From assembly GCF_018224885.1 (NCBI RefSeq), contig NZ_JAGTXB010000002.1, positions 496,001 through 560,000 on the forward strand: DNA of 64,000 nucleotides, written 5' to 3'. Source of the DNA: Chitinophaga hostae. GTDB taxonomy: Bacteria > Bacteroidota > Bacteroidia > Chitinophagales > Chitinophagaceae. A model generated the notes under the pieces. That model searched no databases, had not been told where the DNA came from, and saw nothing but the letters and a program-made list of their open reading frames with translations. A program made the position numbers and the translations under genes. This document shows, piece after piece, positions 43,210 through 51,640 of the stretch. Numbering within the stretch: the first letter of the stretch is position 1; every line of letters starts with the position of its first letter.

Positions 43210-44229
43210 TTGCCCGTATTGCCATCAGTAGCAGTTGTTATTTTAAATTGGAATGGAAAGTCTTTCCTGGAGAAGTTCCTGCCATCCGTGTGCCGGTCTA
43301 CCTATGGTAACCTGCAGCTGGTGCTGGCGGATAACGCCTCTACGGACGACAGCGTGGCTTTTGTGGCGCAACATTATCCACAGATACGGATTATCCGTAA
43401 CGCCAGCAATGATGGTTTTGCCGGCGGTTATAACGATGCTTTACAGCATGTGGAAGCAGATATTTATGTGTTGCTCAACCAGGATGTGGAAGTAGAGCCC
43501 GGTTGGATAGAGCCTGTAGTAGCCCTGATGGAAAGCGATGCCCGCATTGCTGCCTGTCAGCCTAAAATGAGGGCTTACCAGCAGCCGGATGAGTTTGAGT
43601 ATGCAGGGGCAGCCGGTGGTTGGATGGATATCCTGGGTTACACTTTTTGCCGGGGGCGTATCCTGTACACCACGGAAAAGGATAAGGGGCAGTACGACGA
43701 TGTAAAGGATATTTTCTGGGCTACCGGGGCGGCGTTGTTTATCCGGTCGGCCTGTTTTCACCAGGTAAATGGTTTTGACCGCGATTTTTTTGCACATATG
43801 GAAGAAGTGGACCTCTGCTGGCGTTTACAGCGTGCAGGGTATCGGATCTGTTACTGTCCTGATTCCAGGGTGTTTCATGTGGGGGGCGGCAGTTTGCCCC
43901 AGGGGAACCCCCGCAAGCTGTATCTTAACTTCCGGAATAACCTCATGATGTTGTGGAAAAACCTGCATAGCGAAGACCGCTGGATTGTGCTGGTACAGCG
44001 TTTTTTCCTCGATATACTGGCAGGGATAAAAAGCCTGGTGGCCGGCAAACCCAAGGATATGGCGGCTATTTACCGCGCCTACAAGGATTATTACCGCTGG
44101 CGCCGTAATTACAAACGGAATGATCATTTACCGGAAATGAAGCTGATGAAAATGAAAGGGGTATTTCACGGTATTATGATCTGGAGATATTATTTCCTGA
44201 AGCATAAGAAATTCTCTGAATTGATTTAA
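43210..44229 (+). CDS. family 2 glycosyltransferase
   Basis: A 339-residue GT-A glycosyltransferase, rhamnosyltransferase-like. Signatures are VAVVILNWNGKSFLEKFLPS, LVLADNASTDDSVAF (first Asp), NDGFAGGYNDAL, YVLLNQDVEVEPGWIEPVVA (DxD equivalent) and FFAHMEEVDLCWRLQRAGY. The C-terminal 90 residues are basic and may associate with the membrane. No ATG fits the N-terminus; translation probably begins at TTG 43210 or TTG 43219. It stands alone rather than in a polysaccharide cluster and is divergent from the kinase gene. Confidence 0.9.
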   Translation: MPVLPSVAVVILNWNGKSFLEKFLPSVCRSTYGNLQLVLADNASTDDSVAFVAQHYPQIRIIRNASNDGFAGGYNDALQHVEADIYVLLNQDVEVEPGWIEPVVALMESDARIAACQPKMRAYQQPDEFEYAGAAGGWMDILGYTFCRGRILYTTEKDKGQYDDVKDIFWATGAALFIRSACFHQVNGFDRDFFAHMEEVDLCWRLQRAGYRICYCPDSRVFHVGGGSLPQGNPRKLYLNFRNNLMMLWKNLHSEDRWIVLVQRFFLDILAGIKSLVAGKPKDMAAIYRAYKDYYRWRRNYKRNDHLPEMKLMKMKGVFHGIMIWRYYFLKHKKFSELI

Positions 44230-44286
44230 CTCATCTTTTGCCTTAAATAACTGGTGCCGAAAATTCGAAAATTTCAAAATATTATG

Positions 44287-44294
44287 TAGGTTTG
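44287..44294 (+). promoter_or_regulatory. -7 box of the 66-residue membrane protein gene
   Basis: TAGGTTTG followed by CACC matches TAnnTTTG exactly, 19 bases before the ATG at 44314. No good -33 TTTG is visible at the usual distance. Confidence 0.5.
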
Positions 44295-44313
44295 CACCGG
44301 AAATAAACTGATT

Positions 44314-44514
44314 ATGGAACAGAATACAGTAGAAAATAAGTTAGATATTACCTTAGATAAGGTTTCCCGCTCCCGCTGGTTGTTTTACGTGCAATTGTTT
44401 TGCATGGTAGCTTTTTTATTCGGGCTTAGCTATGGTCTTTACGCTCATAGATATGCTGGAAAGCCTGAAGTAAAAGTACAGGAAAGCTCGCTGTATAATC
44501 CAAAATATAAATAA
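44314..44514 (+). CDS. small single-pass membrane protein
   Basis: A 66-residue protein with one membrane segment (about residues 24-46, LFYVQLFCMVAFLFGLSYGL), a polar N-terminus and a short basic tail ending YNPKYK. I do not recognise it. The gene is real by its own -7 box, good codon use and strong terminator after the stop, forming a complete one-gene unit. It could be a small regulator of a membrane complex, but nothing here shows which. Confidence 0.7.
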   Translation: MEQNTVENKLDITLDKVSRSRWLFYVQLFCMVAFLFGLSYGLYAHRYAGKPEVKVQESSLYNPKYK

Positions 44515-44540
44515 GCCACGGCTTCAAACATAATTATCCA

Positions 44541-44576
44541 GACCTCCCCGGTTTTCCCGGAGGAGGTCTTTTTTTT
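44541..44576 (+). terminator. strong intrinsic terminator
   Basis: GACCTCC pairs with GGAGGTC around an inner CCGG/CCGG stem, followed by eight T. It is 27 bases after the stop of the 66-residue gene. Confidence 0.9.
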
Positions 44577-44651
44577 GCGCCATCTTTCCGTTTTGCGTAA
44601 ATGAAATTCCCGATCTGATTAACTGTTCTGACGATTTACAGGGATTTTTGT

Positions 44652-45914
44652 ATGGTCGGAATGATATCTTCCGCTGGTATTTCAGGTATGTTTAAACGAA
44701 CGGATAAGATAAAAAAGAAGCAGTCCAAGTCGCTGTTCAGGATAGTTGTAGATAAATTGCATCTCTGGCTGGGCCTGGGGTCGGGTATTATTGTGCTTAT
44801 TATCAGTATTACCGGTTGTTTGTTTGTTTTCCAGAAAGAAATCAATGATTATTATTATCGAAAAATAGTATATGTTACTCCTCAAAACAGCCCGCTTCGC
44901 CCCATCAGTGAATTAAAAAAGACGGCACAGGCTGCCCTCGGGGCCGATAAGCAGCTGTTGAATATAACTACCTACACCCGGCCTGATCAGGCATGGGAAT
45001 TCATGAGCTACAAGGGAAATGATACCGCCCTTACCTATTTCGGAACGGTGGAACATTATGAATCGGTGCTGATGAACCCCTATACGGGAAAAATGACGGG
45101 CAGGATCGATTACAAATACAATTTCTTTTCTATAGTAAAGGGAATCCACTGGAGTTTGCTGCTGAACGATAAATACGGGCAAACAATTGTAGGCTGGAGT
45201 ACCCTCATTTTTGTGATCCTGCTGATCACGGGGCTGATCATGTGGTGGCCCAAAAAGTGGAATAAAGGTAATCGTGATAAAAGCTTTAAAATTAAGTGGA
45301 GGGCCGGTTTCAAGAGAGTGAACTATGATCTGCACAATGTGCTGGGCTTTTATGCCCTGGTGATTGCCCTGGTCATTTCGTTAACTGGTATGGTGTGGGC
45401 ATTTAGCTGGTTTCAGGCAACGGTATACGTGGTGGCTTCCGGCAGCGTTACTCCTCCTGACAGGTCGCTGCATGAGTCGGTGAAAGGCACGGCGGCTATT
45501 ACCGGGGATCCGCTGGATAAGGCATTTGAGCAGGCACTGCCTGTTTTAAAAGGTTCCCGCCGGATATTTATTTCCCCGGCGAGCGGAGAGAAAGGCGTTA
45601 ACGTTATTGGAGGGTACAAAGGAAAGGAAACCTATTTCGGTGCAGATGAACTGCAATTTGATCAATACAGTGCAAAATTGCTGGGAAGGCGTAACGACAC
45701 GCATAAAAACAGGGGAGAGCGGTTGATAGAAATGAACTATGATATACATGTGGGCGCCATTGCCGGGTTACCTGGCAAAATTCTCGCTTTTATCATCAGT
45801 TTGATCTGCGCATCTTTGCCGGTAACAGGTTTCTATGTGTGGTGGGGAAAGCAGAAAAAGTCGAAAAAGAAGCCGGTGGTGATCCGGGAAGTAGCGGCCA
45901 CCGGTACAATGTAA
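44652..45914 (+). CDS. PepSY-domain membrane protein (PiuB-like)
   Basis: A 420-residue inner-membrane protein of the PepSY-associated TM family, often linked to iron-siderophore uptake and probable heme/flavin electron transfer. Membrane segments are about residues 36-58 (GLGSGIIVLIISITGCLFVF), 178-198, 235-258 and 375-398. LHLWLGLGSGI and DLHNVLGFYALVIALVISLT hold conserved His residues that may bind heme, as does WVAL-type YDIHVGAIAGLPGKILAFII. The start may be 44652 or the ATG at 44688. No TonB receptor gene is adjacent. Confidence 0.87.
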   Translation: MVGMISSAGISGMFKRTDKIKKKQSKSLFRIVVDKLHLWLGLGSGIIVLIISITGCLFVFQKEINDYYYRKIVYVTPQNSPLRPISELKKTAQAALGADKQLLNITTYTRPDQAWEFMSYKGNDTALTYFGTVEHYESVLMNPYTGKMTGRIDYKYNFFSIVKGIHWSLLLNDKYGQTIVGWSTLIFVILLITGLIMWWPKKWNKGNRDKSFKIKWRAGFKRVNYDLHNVLGFYALVIALVISLTGMVWAFSWFQATVYVVASGSVTPPDRSLHESVKGTAAITGDPLDKAFEQALPVLKGSRRIFISPASGEKGVNVIGGYKGKETYFGADELQFDQYSAKLLGRRNDTHKNRGERLIEMNYDIHVGAIAGLPGKILAFIISLICASLPVTGFYVWWGKQKKSKKKPVVIREVAATGTM

Positions 45915-46022
45915 ATAAAAAGTATTACTAATTTTTCTGTTGAAATACTTTGCAGTACTGTGTTTTAGGAAATTGATGCATAGATTCGTGCAGGGGAAAT
46001 TCAGAAAAGTTCGAAAAAAAAT

Positions 46023-46052
46023 TTTGTGTTTTCAGTCCGTTTCCTATCTTTG
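46023..46052 (+). promoter_or_regulatory. promoter of the tRNA-Gly pair
   Basis: TTTG at 46023-46026 and TATCTTTG at 46045-46052 are separated by 18 bases, a full match to the Bacteroidota -33/-7 promoter form. It lies 90 bases before the first tRNA-Gly. Confidence 0.75.
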
Positions 46053-46142
46053 CAATCCCAACGAAAACGCCACAGGGCAAAGCAAACGAACGAATGCACA
46101 TCGAAGGGAACAGTTCTTAAAATAACAAAGTTTTTAATACCT

Positions 46143-46218
<76 letters not shown>

Positions 46219-46285
46219 GTTTAATTGGATAACGGTACACACTGATAAAATGTGGTACCACTGTCCCGAAGTTCTTAATACATCT

Positions 46286-46358
<73 letters not shown>

Positions 46359-46362
46359 CTTC

Positions 46363-46398
46363 AAGCCTGACTGATCATCTCAGTCAGGCTTTTTTTTT
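46363..46398 (+). terminator. terminator of the tRNA-Gly unit
   Basis: AAGCCTGACTGA pairs with TCAGTCAGGCTT across a TCATC loop and is followed by a run of T. Confidence 0.9.
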
Positions 46399-46400
46399 GA

Positions 46401-47576
46401 TTAATAGTCCCCGCTGGCGCCACCACCACCTCCGGTACCACCGCCAAAATCTGTTGTGTTGGAAGGTGTATGCGCACCAGGCGTGTAGGTTTGAGCAATG
46501 ATCAGCGACTCTACTTTCAGCTTATCCGCGAGCGATGGCTCATCAGGTTCCACGTAAGTAAATCCGTGAGGATGTGTTTTCAGGTAGCGGATCAATGCCC
46601 AGGCGCCGGTTGTTAATACCAGCCCGCCCAGTACCATTGCTGTTTCCAGGGGCATAACGCTATGATAATAACGGATGGTGAATACAATGGCTGCCAGCAA
46701 TATCATGCCGGTGCGCAGCAGGATCGCATCTTTTTTACGAATACCCAGGTACAGGTATACCAATGGAATAACGGTGGTATAAATCCAGAAGAACAGCGCG
46801 CCGGGTATAGACTGCCCTTCCTCCAGCTGAAGATCAAACATGGTATTACTTAATTCACGCACCACGTAATAGTTGCCGGCCAGGTAAAGGGTGAGCAGCG
46901 ACAGTACGGAAACTACCGTCAAACACCAGTTGTAGTGGCGGAAGGCATACTGCTTCATCCAACTTCTCCCAATAGCATAAACGGCGAGTGAAAGCACCAT
47001 GATGGCAAAAGGTATAACAGTTTTGGCAACCGGCCCCAATTTGATCAGCAGTGTGAATGCAAGTCCCAGCAACGCAAGGAAGGAAACGCCTGCCATCACC
47101 ATGTCAGCAAAGCGCAGGGTGGCCAGCAATGTAATGGCGAAAGTAAAAAAGCACCAGCTGATGGGAGAAGAATAACCATCATAGAGATAGGTGACACTGC
47201 AGACCAGGAGCCCGGCGGCACTCCATAACAACGCATCATCTACGCCGGCGCGGAACAGTTTTTTTTCACGGATAAATATTTCCAGCACACCGTAGCAGGC
47301 GAGTCCAACGAAAACGCAGAGACTTGCAAAGCCTTTCTCACTCCGCAGCATGTCAAATGAAATCAGGGTAAGCAACCCAAGTGAAAAACAAACAATAACG
47401 GCGGTAAGAATAAACAGCCCGATTTTTATAACGGGATTTGGCGTATAAAAATTTACCGGGTGCGCAGCTTCAATAGCTTTGTACGCCGGCACGTCGATGC
47501 ATTCTTTCCGAAGGGCTTTTTCCGCTTCTTCTTTTATTTCAAGGTTGTCGAGAGACAGGGAACTATACGCGAGCAT
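46401..47576 (-). CDS. multi-pass membrane protein with Gly-rich tail (DUF4401-like)
   Basis: A 391-residue inner-membrane protein with about nine hydrophobic segments between residues 50 and 345. The N-terminal 45 residues are soluble and helical. The tail is FGGGTGGGGGASGDY, a Gly-rich ending also seen on other membrane proteins. It overlaps the preceding DUF2157-like gene by 14 bases, so the two are translationally coupled and probably form a complex. DUF4401 is the family usually found beside DUF2157, which supports the assignment. Function unknown. Confidence 0.72.
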   Translation of the reverse strand: MLAYSSLSLDNLEIKEEAEKALRKECIDVPAYKAIEAAHPVNFYTPNPVIKIGLFILTAVIVCFSLGLLTLISFDMLRSEKGFASLCVFVGLACYGVLEIFIREKKLFRAGVDDALLWSAAGLLVCSVTYLYDGYSSPISWCFFTFAITLLATLRFADMVMAGVSFLALLGLAFTLLIKLGPVAKTVIPFAIMVLSLAVYAIGRSWMKQYAFRHYNWCLTVVSVLSLLTLYLAGNYYVVRELSNTMFDLQLEEGQSIPGALFFWIYTTVIPLVYLYLGIRKKDAILLRTGMILLAAIVFTIRYYHSVMPLETAMVLGGLVLTTGAWALIRYLKTHPHGFTYVEPDEPSLADKLKVESLIIAQTYTPGAHTPSNTTDFGGGTGGGGGASGDY

Positions 47577-48573
47577 GTTTAATTTTTTTGTTGAGTTTGA
47601 TCAATAACACAATAACACCAATAGCGGAGCCGATCATATACAGGAGGCCTGTATAAATACCGTCGATATCATTACTCCTGATGAGTAAACGTGTTACTAC
47701 AATGCTAACGCCTACGTAGCCGTACAATACTGTAATCAATACAAAATAGAAAGAGCCTTCCTTAAACGCCTGGAGGTAAACATAGGCGCCGACAACGGCC
47801 ATAAACAGAAACCATAACAGGTAAGTTGCCTCGTACATGCACATGCCGGCAATACAGGCAATGAAAAGGATGTGTGCACCGAAGTTCTGGTAGGTAAAGG
47901 CGAAATGTTTTTTCAGATTTTTTTTGGCAGATATCAATGCCAGCAACAACAGGATTATGCCCAAGGCTACGCCGGTGTATATAATGCGGTCGCTGCTAAA
48001 GTCGTTGGCCGACAGCAGCTGGAAAGGTGTTACTGCGATGCCCATCCACGCGGCGAGGTTGGTAACAGCCATAGACAATACGCCGAGGTGATCGAAATAA
48101 TAGGCGCTGACGGAGAGTACTACCAGCGGTATAACGGTTGCCAGTCCATACGCAGTGCCAAAAGCAGTGTATTGAAACTGCAGGTATCCGATGAAAGTAA
48201 CGAACGTAAGACAACCTAACAGTAACGCATAATCGAAAAAGGCATTCGGGGAATTTACTTTCTGCCACGAAAAAGGTGCTTTCTGCCGTATGCAATAACT
48301 GAAGCAGCCGGCGCAAATAACGCCGATGATCAGCAGTATTACCTGGTGCCCGATGGTATCGATATTTTTATAGATGAGGATACCCAATCCGCCACTAAGG
48401 AGTAATACGCCGAGGTACAGCAATGTTTTAATTTCCCAGTGAAGAGAAAATAAACGGTTAGCTTCAGCAGTTTTTACGGATTCAAGGGAAGCGTCGCTCA
48501 ACAACCCTTCAGCGTGGAGTTTTTCAAATACTTTTACATTCATAGTCGGAGTTAAAGAACTGGAAATTAACAA
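47563..48573 (-). CDS. DUF2157-like membrane protein
   Basis: A 336-residue protein. A soluble N-terminal domain (about 1-45, EKLHAEGLLSDASLESVKTA) precedes about nine membrane segments: LLYLGVLLLSGGLGILIYKN, VILLIIGVICAGCFSYCI and so on. This matches DUF2157 proteins by layout. It is the first gene of a two-gene unit with the 391-residue protein downstream. I infer a joint envelope role; nothing in the sequence shows a substrate. Confidence 0.75.
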   Translation of the reverse strand: MLISSSLTPTMNVKVFEKLHAEGLLSDASLESVKTAEANRLFSLHWEIKTLLYLGVLLLSGGLGILIYKNIDTIGHQVILLIIGVICAGCFSYCIRQKAPFSWQKVNSPNAFFDYALLLGCLTFVTFIGYLQFQYTAFGTAYGLATVIPLVVLSVSAYYFDHLGVLSMAVTNLAAWMGIAVTPFQLLSANDFSSDRIIYTGVALGIILLLLALISAKKNLKKHFAFTYQNFGAHILFIACIAGMCMYEATYLLWFLFMAVVGAYVYLQAFKEGSFYFVLITVLYGYVGVSIVVTRLLIRSNDIDGIYTGLLYMIGSAIGVIVLLIKLNKKIKHARV

Positions 48574-48666
48574 TCATAATAACCTGCAATATACAATATC
48601 AACGCGCAAAAGTATATATTGGATGTTTGTGAACCGGGCTATTTATCAAATCAACAACGAGGTAAC

Positions 48667-49539
48667 ATGAAGGAATATCAATCAGTGTTGTTATCATCGC
48701 TCACGTGTGAGCTGGCTGAAGGCGCCTGTTGGTGGCCGGAACGAAACAGCTGGTGCTGGGTAGATATATTAGGACATACTATTTATGTAAGGGCGGAGAA
48801 CGGCGGGCAGCAGGTGTTTGATGTCGGTACGCATGTAACCACACTGGTGCCGGTGGCGGAAAGGGGTGAGTTGATAGCGGGGCTGAAAAGTGGTGTGGCG
48901 TTTTTTTCGCCTGAGCGGGGCGTGGGACCTTTGCTGGCCGTGTTGGATGAAAGAGAGAACATGCGTTGTAATGATGGTAAATGTGATCCGGCCGGGCGCT
49001 TGTGGATAGGTACTATGCAGATGCCGGCAGAAGAAGGTACCGGCACATTATTTTGTATTGCGGGGAAAGAAGCGCCCGTGGTGAAGTTGCGGGGTGTAAC
49101 CATTTCAAATGGATTAGTATGGAAGGGGGATAGGATGTATTATAATGATACGCATACCGGGACCATACAGGCGTTCAATTATGACGGGGTAACGGGTAAT
49201 ATTGTGTTTTCGCGGGTGGCGGTGCATATTCCGCCGGAATTGGGTTGCCCTGATGGTATGGCTATAGATAGTGAAGGTATGTTATGGGTGGCGCACTGGG
49301 GTGGCAGCGGTGTGTATTGCTGGAATCCTGAAACGGGGGTGTTGCTGGCGAAGGTAATGGTGCCGGCGCCTCATGTATCGTCCTGTGCTTTTGGCGGCGT
49401 TAATATGGATGAAATGCTGATTACTACTGCCCGGGAGCATATGACAGCGGCCGAAATAGCGCAATATCCCCTTAGTGGGAGTGTGTTTCACGTAAAGCTT
49501 CCCGTTAAAGGCTTGCCTGCCAACTACTTTAAGTATTAG
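48667..49539 (+). CDS. SMP-30/gluconolactonase family protein
   Basis: A 290-residue six-bladed beta-propeller lactonase. The metal-binding residues appear in CELAEGACWWPERNSWCWVD (Glu), RCNDGKCDPAGRLWIGTM (Asn and Asp), ISNGLVWKGDRMYYNDTHTG (Asn) and GCPDGMAIDSEGMLWVAHWG (Asp). Members hydrolyse sugar lactones such as gluconolactone. The ATG at 48667 (MKEYQSVLLS) fits the family N-terminus better than the longer reading. No sugar dehydrogenase is adjacent. Confidence 0.92.
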   Translation: MKEYQSVLLSSLTCELAEGACWWPERNSWCWVDILGHTIYVRAENGGQQVFDVGTHVTTLVPVAERGELIAGLKSGVAFFSPERGVGPLLAVLDERENMRCNDGKCDPAGRLWIGTMQMPAEEGTGTLFCIAGKEAPVVKLRGVTISNGLVWKGDRMYYNDTHTGTIQAFNYDGVTGNIVFSRVAVHIPPELGCPDGMAIDSEGMLWVAHWGGSGVYCWNPETGVLLAKVMVPAPHVSSCAFGGVNMDEMLITTAREHMTAAEIAQYPLSGSVFHVKLPVKGLPANYFKY

Positions 49540-49585
49540 TTATTCTTACATATTAATGTTTCACGGTTTTCTGCTAAAATATTAG

Positions 49586-49593
49586 TATATTTG
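49586..49593 (+). promoter_or_regulatory. -7 box upstream of the GNAT-like gene
   Basis: TATATTTG followed by CAG matches TAnnTTTG exactly. It lies about 125 bases before the start codon, so the message would have a long leader. Confidence 0.5.
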
Positions 49594-49716
49594 CAGACCG
49601 AACGGGCTTTTTCAGGGTATTTTAATACCAATCATGCTATCTTATTTCAACTTCCCTTTTGCATAAGATACTTCCCTTTAGTATGCTACCGCTAGAAACA
49701 TCGTGTAAAACTAATT

Positions 49717-50016
49717 ATGATCATGAAGGATTTTAAAATTATTGACAACAAGGAAGCCAGGCAGTTTGAAGCGCACATCGCTGGCCAAATGGCTAAAGTA
49801 ATTTACGAAAGAAATGGAAGCCGTATTTTCCTGACTGGTGCAGAAGTGCCGCCGGTATTGGAGAAGCAAGGTGTATTACCAATGATGCTGGGAAAAGTGA
49901 TGGAGGAAATTTCTGCACAGAATATCCGCATGGTGCCTTCCAGCAAAAAAGTGGCAGAGTTTGTACGTAGCAATCCGCAATGGAAAACATTGTTGGCGCA
50001 CGGCTTACACATATAG
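49717..50016 (+). CDS. small GNAT-like (YidJ-type) N-acetyltransferase fold protein
   Basis: A 97-99 residue protein of the short GCN5-related family. ARQFEAHIAGQMAKVIYERN, RIFLTGAEVPPVLEKQGVLP and RMVPSSKKVAEFVRSNPQWK match the order of that family, where GTEVPxxLEGxGIG is usual. The acetyl-CoA loop is degenerate here: QGVLP replaces QGIGS/A, losing the second Gly. It may bind acyl-CoA poorly or serve another role. The start may be ATG 49717 or 49723. Confidence 0.75.
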   Translation: MIMKDFKIIDNKEARQFEAHIAGQMAKVIYERNGSRIFLTGAEVPPVLEKQGVLPMMLGKVMEEISAQNIRMVPSSKKVAEFVRSNPQWKTLLAHGLHI

Positions 50017-50029
50017 TTCTTTACAGTTT

Positions 50030-50156
50030 ACATTTGACATTTAGTTATTTAATTATTTGCCGGCCATAAACATTTGAAGCAACTAAGAATGGCGGAAGAG
50101 ACAACAGACATTTATACCGGTCAAATAACTAAATAACTAAATAACCAAATGCCCTC
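50030..50156. repeat. imperfect inverted repeat with period-8 words, family D
   Basis: ACATTTAGTTATTTAATTATTTG on the left is answered on the right by CAAATAACTAAATAACTAAA and TAACCAAATG. The right arm is a tandem array of the eight-base word AACTAAAT. It lies between the convergent GNAT-like and OmpH genes and ends at the OmpH stop codon. Confidence 0.6.
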
Positions 50157-50654
50157 TTATTTGATGCCCATCTTCACTTTCACTGCCGGCATCAGATCGT
50201 CGGTGTCTGCGGATACTAATACCGCGTCTCTGGAGTTATCAATCACCAGCGTATAGCCCTTTTCGTTAGCTACCGCCTTTAAAATACCTTTTGCTTTATT
50301 TAGAATGGGTGTAAGTAATGCCTGTTCTCTGGCCGACATGGTTTGCTCCGATATTTCCCGGTAGCGCTGTATATTAGCCTGGGCGGATTTGAGTTCCGCA
50401 CTTTTCACCTCTACCATCGCAGGACTCATATTACCTGCGCTATCCAACTCCTTCACTTTCCTGGAATACTCTTCGATGAGCTGTTGCCCGTCTTTATTCA
50501 ATCTTTCCTGTAAACTATTTAACGTGTCGCTGGCCAGTTTACTCTCTGGCATCATACTGATCATTTGTTGAAAATTAATGTAGCCCGTTTTGGTTTGGGC
50601 AAAGAGGACAGTGCTTCCTAACAGCAGCAGGCAAAGTGTACAGATCAGTTTCAT
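50157..50654 (-). CDS. OmpH/Skp family periplasmic chaperone
   Basis: A 165-residue exported protein. The signal peptide is MKLICTLCLLLLGSTVLFAQ. The mature part begins TKTGYINFQQMISMMPESKL, the Skp core strand, then a long helical hairpin (about 40-115) and the closing strands KGYTLVIDNSRDAVLVS. Skp binds unfolded outer-membrane proteins in the periplasm. It is the usual length and stands alone, not next to bamA or lpx genes. Confidence 0.9.
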   Translation of the reverse strand: MKLICTLCLLLLGSTVLFAQTKTGYINFQQMISMMPESKLASDTLNSLQERLNKDGQQLIEEYSRKVKELDSAGNMSPAMVEVKSAELKSAQANIQRYREISEQTMSAREQALLTPILNKAKGILKAVANEKGYTLVIDNSRDAVLVSADTDDLMPAVKVKMGIK

Positions 50655-51057
50655 TCGGGATATTTTTCACAATATTAATCGTCCAGTTGTGAAATATTCT
50701 TTAAGACTAATATAATGTAATGTTAAAGTGACTAGAAAAGTTGATGTGGGCATCCTTCGGAGGCAGGATTTTTTGGGCAGGATTTTTTGGATTTTAATGA
50801 TCAGGATGATTTTTTACATTAATAGGATGATGCGGGCGTTTTATTTATATTGATCGATGTGGTATTATTTTTTATATATAATTTATTAAAAATCATTAAT
50901 AAAAATAAAAATCTTCAAAATCGCTAAAATCTTTAAATCCCGGGCAAGAAAAAGCTTCGCGAAAGCGTAGGGGTAGAAGGTCCTCATGGTGTCGTATAAT
51001 AAATCAGTTCAATTGGCAGAAGGAATTATATTTGACGTTAGATATCAAACCCTAAGC
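50655..51057. other. divergent intergenic region with decayed family A repeat
   Basis: No gene is seen. Bases about 50757-50951 carry family A words (GGCAGGATTTTTTGGGCAGG on the left; CGGGCAAGAAAAAGC on the right), but the arms pair only in part, so this is a decayed copy. The right end, near 50986, could allow translation of 24 extra residues upstream of the sigma factor start, which looks non-coding. Confidence 0.5.
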
Positions 51058-51630
51058 ATGGAATTTACAAGTCCGGGTACGGTAGTGCCGGAGATCGAAA
51101 ACTCATTAACATTTGAACAGGTTTTTAAAACTCATTTTAAAGGCTTGCATTCTTATGCATGTACTTTATTAAAAGACGAAGTGATGGCGGAGGAAATGGT
51201 GCAGAACGTTTTTTGCAAACTGTGGGAGAAATCCGGCGATATAAAAATCAAGCAATCTATATCGGGATACCTATACCGGGCCGTATACCATGAGTGCATC
51301 AATTATCTGCGACATCAGAAAGTGAAAGCCACGCATCAGGCACATACAAAATATCAGATGAGCAATGATCAGAGTACCGGGAATACATCCGGAAAAGTAA
51401 TGCTACGGGAGCTGGAGGAGAAGCTGGAAGCTGCTTTACAGGCACTGCCTGAAAAATGCCGCACCGTTTTCCAGTTGAGCCGCTTCGAAGAACTGAAGTA
51501 CCAGGAAATAGCGGACCGTCTTGATATCTCTATAAAAACTGTGGAAAACCAGATGGGCAAAGCTTTGCGCTTACTACGACTCAACCTGGTAGATTTTCTA
51601 CCCTTGTTATTAATTTTGCTCCACCTGTAA
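51058..51630 (+). CDS. ECF RNA polymerase sigma factor (FecI-like)
   Basis: A 190-residue extracytoplasmic-function sigma factor; the ATG at 51058 gives the usual short N-terminus. Region 2 is about residues 20-95 (YACTLLKDEVMAEEMVQNVF; GYLYRAVYHECINYLRHQK) and region 4 about 125-180 (ALPEKCRTVFQLSRFEELKY; IADRLDISIKTVENQMGKAL). It ends in a hydrophobic tail. The FecR gene follows after 10 bases, so the pair should form a surface-signalling unit in which FecR holds the sigma factor until a signal arrives. Confidence 0.93.
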   Translation: MEFTSPGTVVPEIENSLTFEQVFKTHFKGLHSYACTLLKDEVMAEEMVQNVFCKLWEKSGDIKIKQSISGYLYRAVYHECINYLRHQKVKATHQAHTKYQMSNDQSTGNTSGKVMLRELEEKLEAALQALPEKCRTVFQLSRFEELKYQEIADRLDISIKTVENQMGKALRLLRLNLVDFLPLLLILLHL

Positions 51631-51640
51631 AAGTGCATAA

